Shown: one piece after another, positions 27,047 through 28,181 of the stretch
Layout of the letters: each line of letters opens with the position of its first letter
How positions within the stretch are numbered: position 1 is the stretch's first letter
Source of the DNA: Zygnema cylindricum
Lineage: Eukaryota > Streptophyta > Zygnematophyceae > Zygnematales > Zygnemataceae
Length of the DNA stretch: 28,181 nucleotides
Direction of reading: 5' to 3'
Assembly: GCA_037447655.1 (NCBI GenBank)
Contig: JBBHKE010001207.1
Location: 1-28,181 of the forward strand
Notes under the pieces: model-generated
Told to the model about the DNA's origin: nothing
Database searches by the model: none
Seen by the model: only the letters and a program-made list of their open reading frames with translations
Position numbers and translations under genes: made by a program

Positions 27047-28181
27047 GTACAATTCTGTTACTCTTTAAAGCCCTGGATTCGGGTTTGAAGTTTCGATCCT
27101 CGGTATCGGTAAAGTACCGACAGATTTGAACCTGTTCGTTAATTTTTTGTTTGGCCTCGCGTCTGGTAGCTGGTAAAGTATAGTACAGTGCTATACTGTA
27201 AATCTGTAATTTTCAAAACGTGCGAAAATTTCATGCGGAGTTTGCGTGCGTCGTGCGAGTTTACCGTACACTGATGTTCCATCGAGTCAGTTCTTCAGTT
27301 GCACACATTTTCCGGTCAATGAAACGGGAAATGGGGTTCCATCGGCTTAATTGTTAAGCTGCAGAATCATGATAACAGGTGGACGTGCCTTAAGTAGTAG
27401 ATAATCATTCTACACTTGGCGTCGTAGTTGGGGGGTGGAAATTTTTTCCTTGACGACACAAAACGTTTGTACGGGGAATATAGAAAATTGATTGGCTTAA
27501 AATTCTGTTTCACACTTTTTTAAGAAAATCAGCCCAGGTGTAAATTTAAATGACGCAAAAACTTTTCAAAACTCAAAAGTCAAAACTTATCAAGGTGTCG
27601 ATACCATTACTTTCTATTAATATATTTACACGTTTCTTCTCATTGGTCCAAATGCTTTAACCAGAAGTAATGGTCGCGTATAAAATTACAAAATGTCATT
27701 GGATGTCAAACATTTTCAACCACGGCTATAACAATTTCATTGGATGTCAAACATATTCAACCATTGCAGACATTGTTTTTTAATCTGAACCAAGGAGAGT
27801 TTTCAATGTTACCCTGGACTGACTGATGGAATGCCAGTTCGTGACAGAACTGACCTGATGGAACCTGCGGTTGCAAGAATTTTGCCGCACAAAATGTATA
27901 ATATGGGGGAATTTGCGCACGGTATTGCTGATTTCGTGCGACTACACAAAATGTCCGCACTAATAGAGCATAGATTAGCAATGCTATACAAATTCACAAA
28001 AGACACCCTGAAAATCAAAATTCGCTCACATTTTCCTCTGGTCGGTTGAATGTTTTGTTTTCAAAATCAAAAGCTTCATAAGAGAATGGAAGTTGGATTC
28101 TGGTTAAATTCTCAGAGAGCATTTTGTAATAAGTCTCAACGCAAATATTGATTTGTCTTTGCACATTTAACATACTTCAAC
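27047..28181 (+). other. 3' end of window, nothing recognised
   Basis: Holds a short direct repeat (CATTGGATGTCAAACAT with TTCAACCA, near 27698 and 27738) and overlapping open frames around 27757-28049 on both strands, none similar to known proteins. Confidence 0.5.

Noticed and set aside
27831-28049. Forward 72-codon frame (MPVRDRTDLMEPAV and onward) as a gene
   Set aside because: No similarity known to me, overlapping reverse frames of the same length, and no splice or signal context.

Overview
This is eukaryotic nuclear DNA from a repeat-rich genome with many introns, most likely a streptophyte (green alga or plant lineage). Two plant-type genes are recognisable on the + strand as split exons with GT-AG junctions that agree in phase. 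The first encodes a 3-hydroxyisobutyryl-CoA hydrolase (HIBCH) of the crotonase superfamily; its wording ([21 protein letters not shown]) is that of the mitochondrial HIBCH-like proteins of plants. The second is the C-terminal half of a plant C2-type phospholipase D, closest by eye to the PLD delta type ([40 protein letters not shown]). The species cannot be named from the sequence.

Layout. 1-3460: intergenic, almost wholly built of TA-flanked inverted-repeat transposons, several joined end to end at shared TA dinucleotides, plus fragments of a second family ending in CAGAGGTCGC. 3725-15058: HIBCH, ten exons, about 407 residues, with a putative mitochondrial presequence and a one-base frame break at the end of exon 9. 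15059-19846: intergenic, with a long MITE relative, an inverted TA element, a 491-bp element with CAGAGGTCGCA ends, a complete 568-bp TA element and a degenerate ATTGGTCG minisatellite. 19847-24657: seven PLD exons giving 375 residues, including the second HKD motif and the stop. The C2 domain and first HKD motif are not present between the two genes. 24658-28181: 3' flank with a complete 209-bp MITE and one unassigned candidate exon.

The two genes are not known to share a pathway: HIBCH acts in valine breakdown, PLD makes phosphatidic acid at membranes. What links them is their architecture. Introns hold very long polypurine/polypyrimidine tracts. MITEs sit against splice sites. In three places an exon-intron boundary has been copied in tandem with a period of about 50-70 bp (8212-8404, 22661-22740, 23618-23730), creating extra splice-site-like sequences, one of which would define an in-frame 18-nt microexon. 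With the MITE-built donor of HIBCH exon 3 and the frame break that an upstream donor could bypass, splice-site turnover in transposon-rich introns is the main theme of the window.
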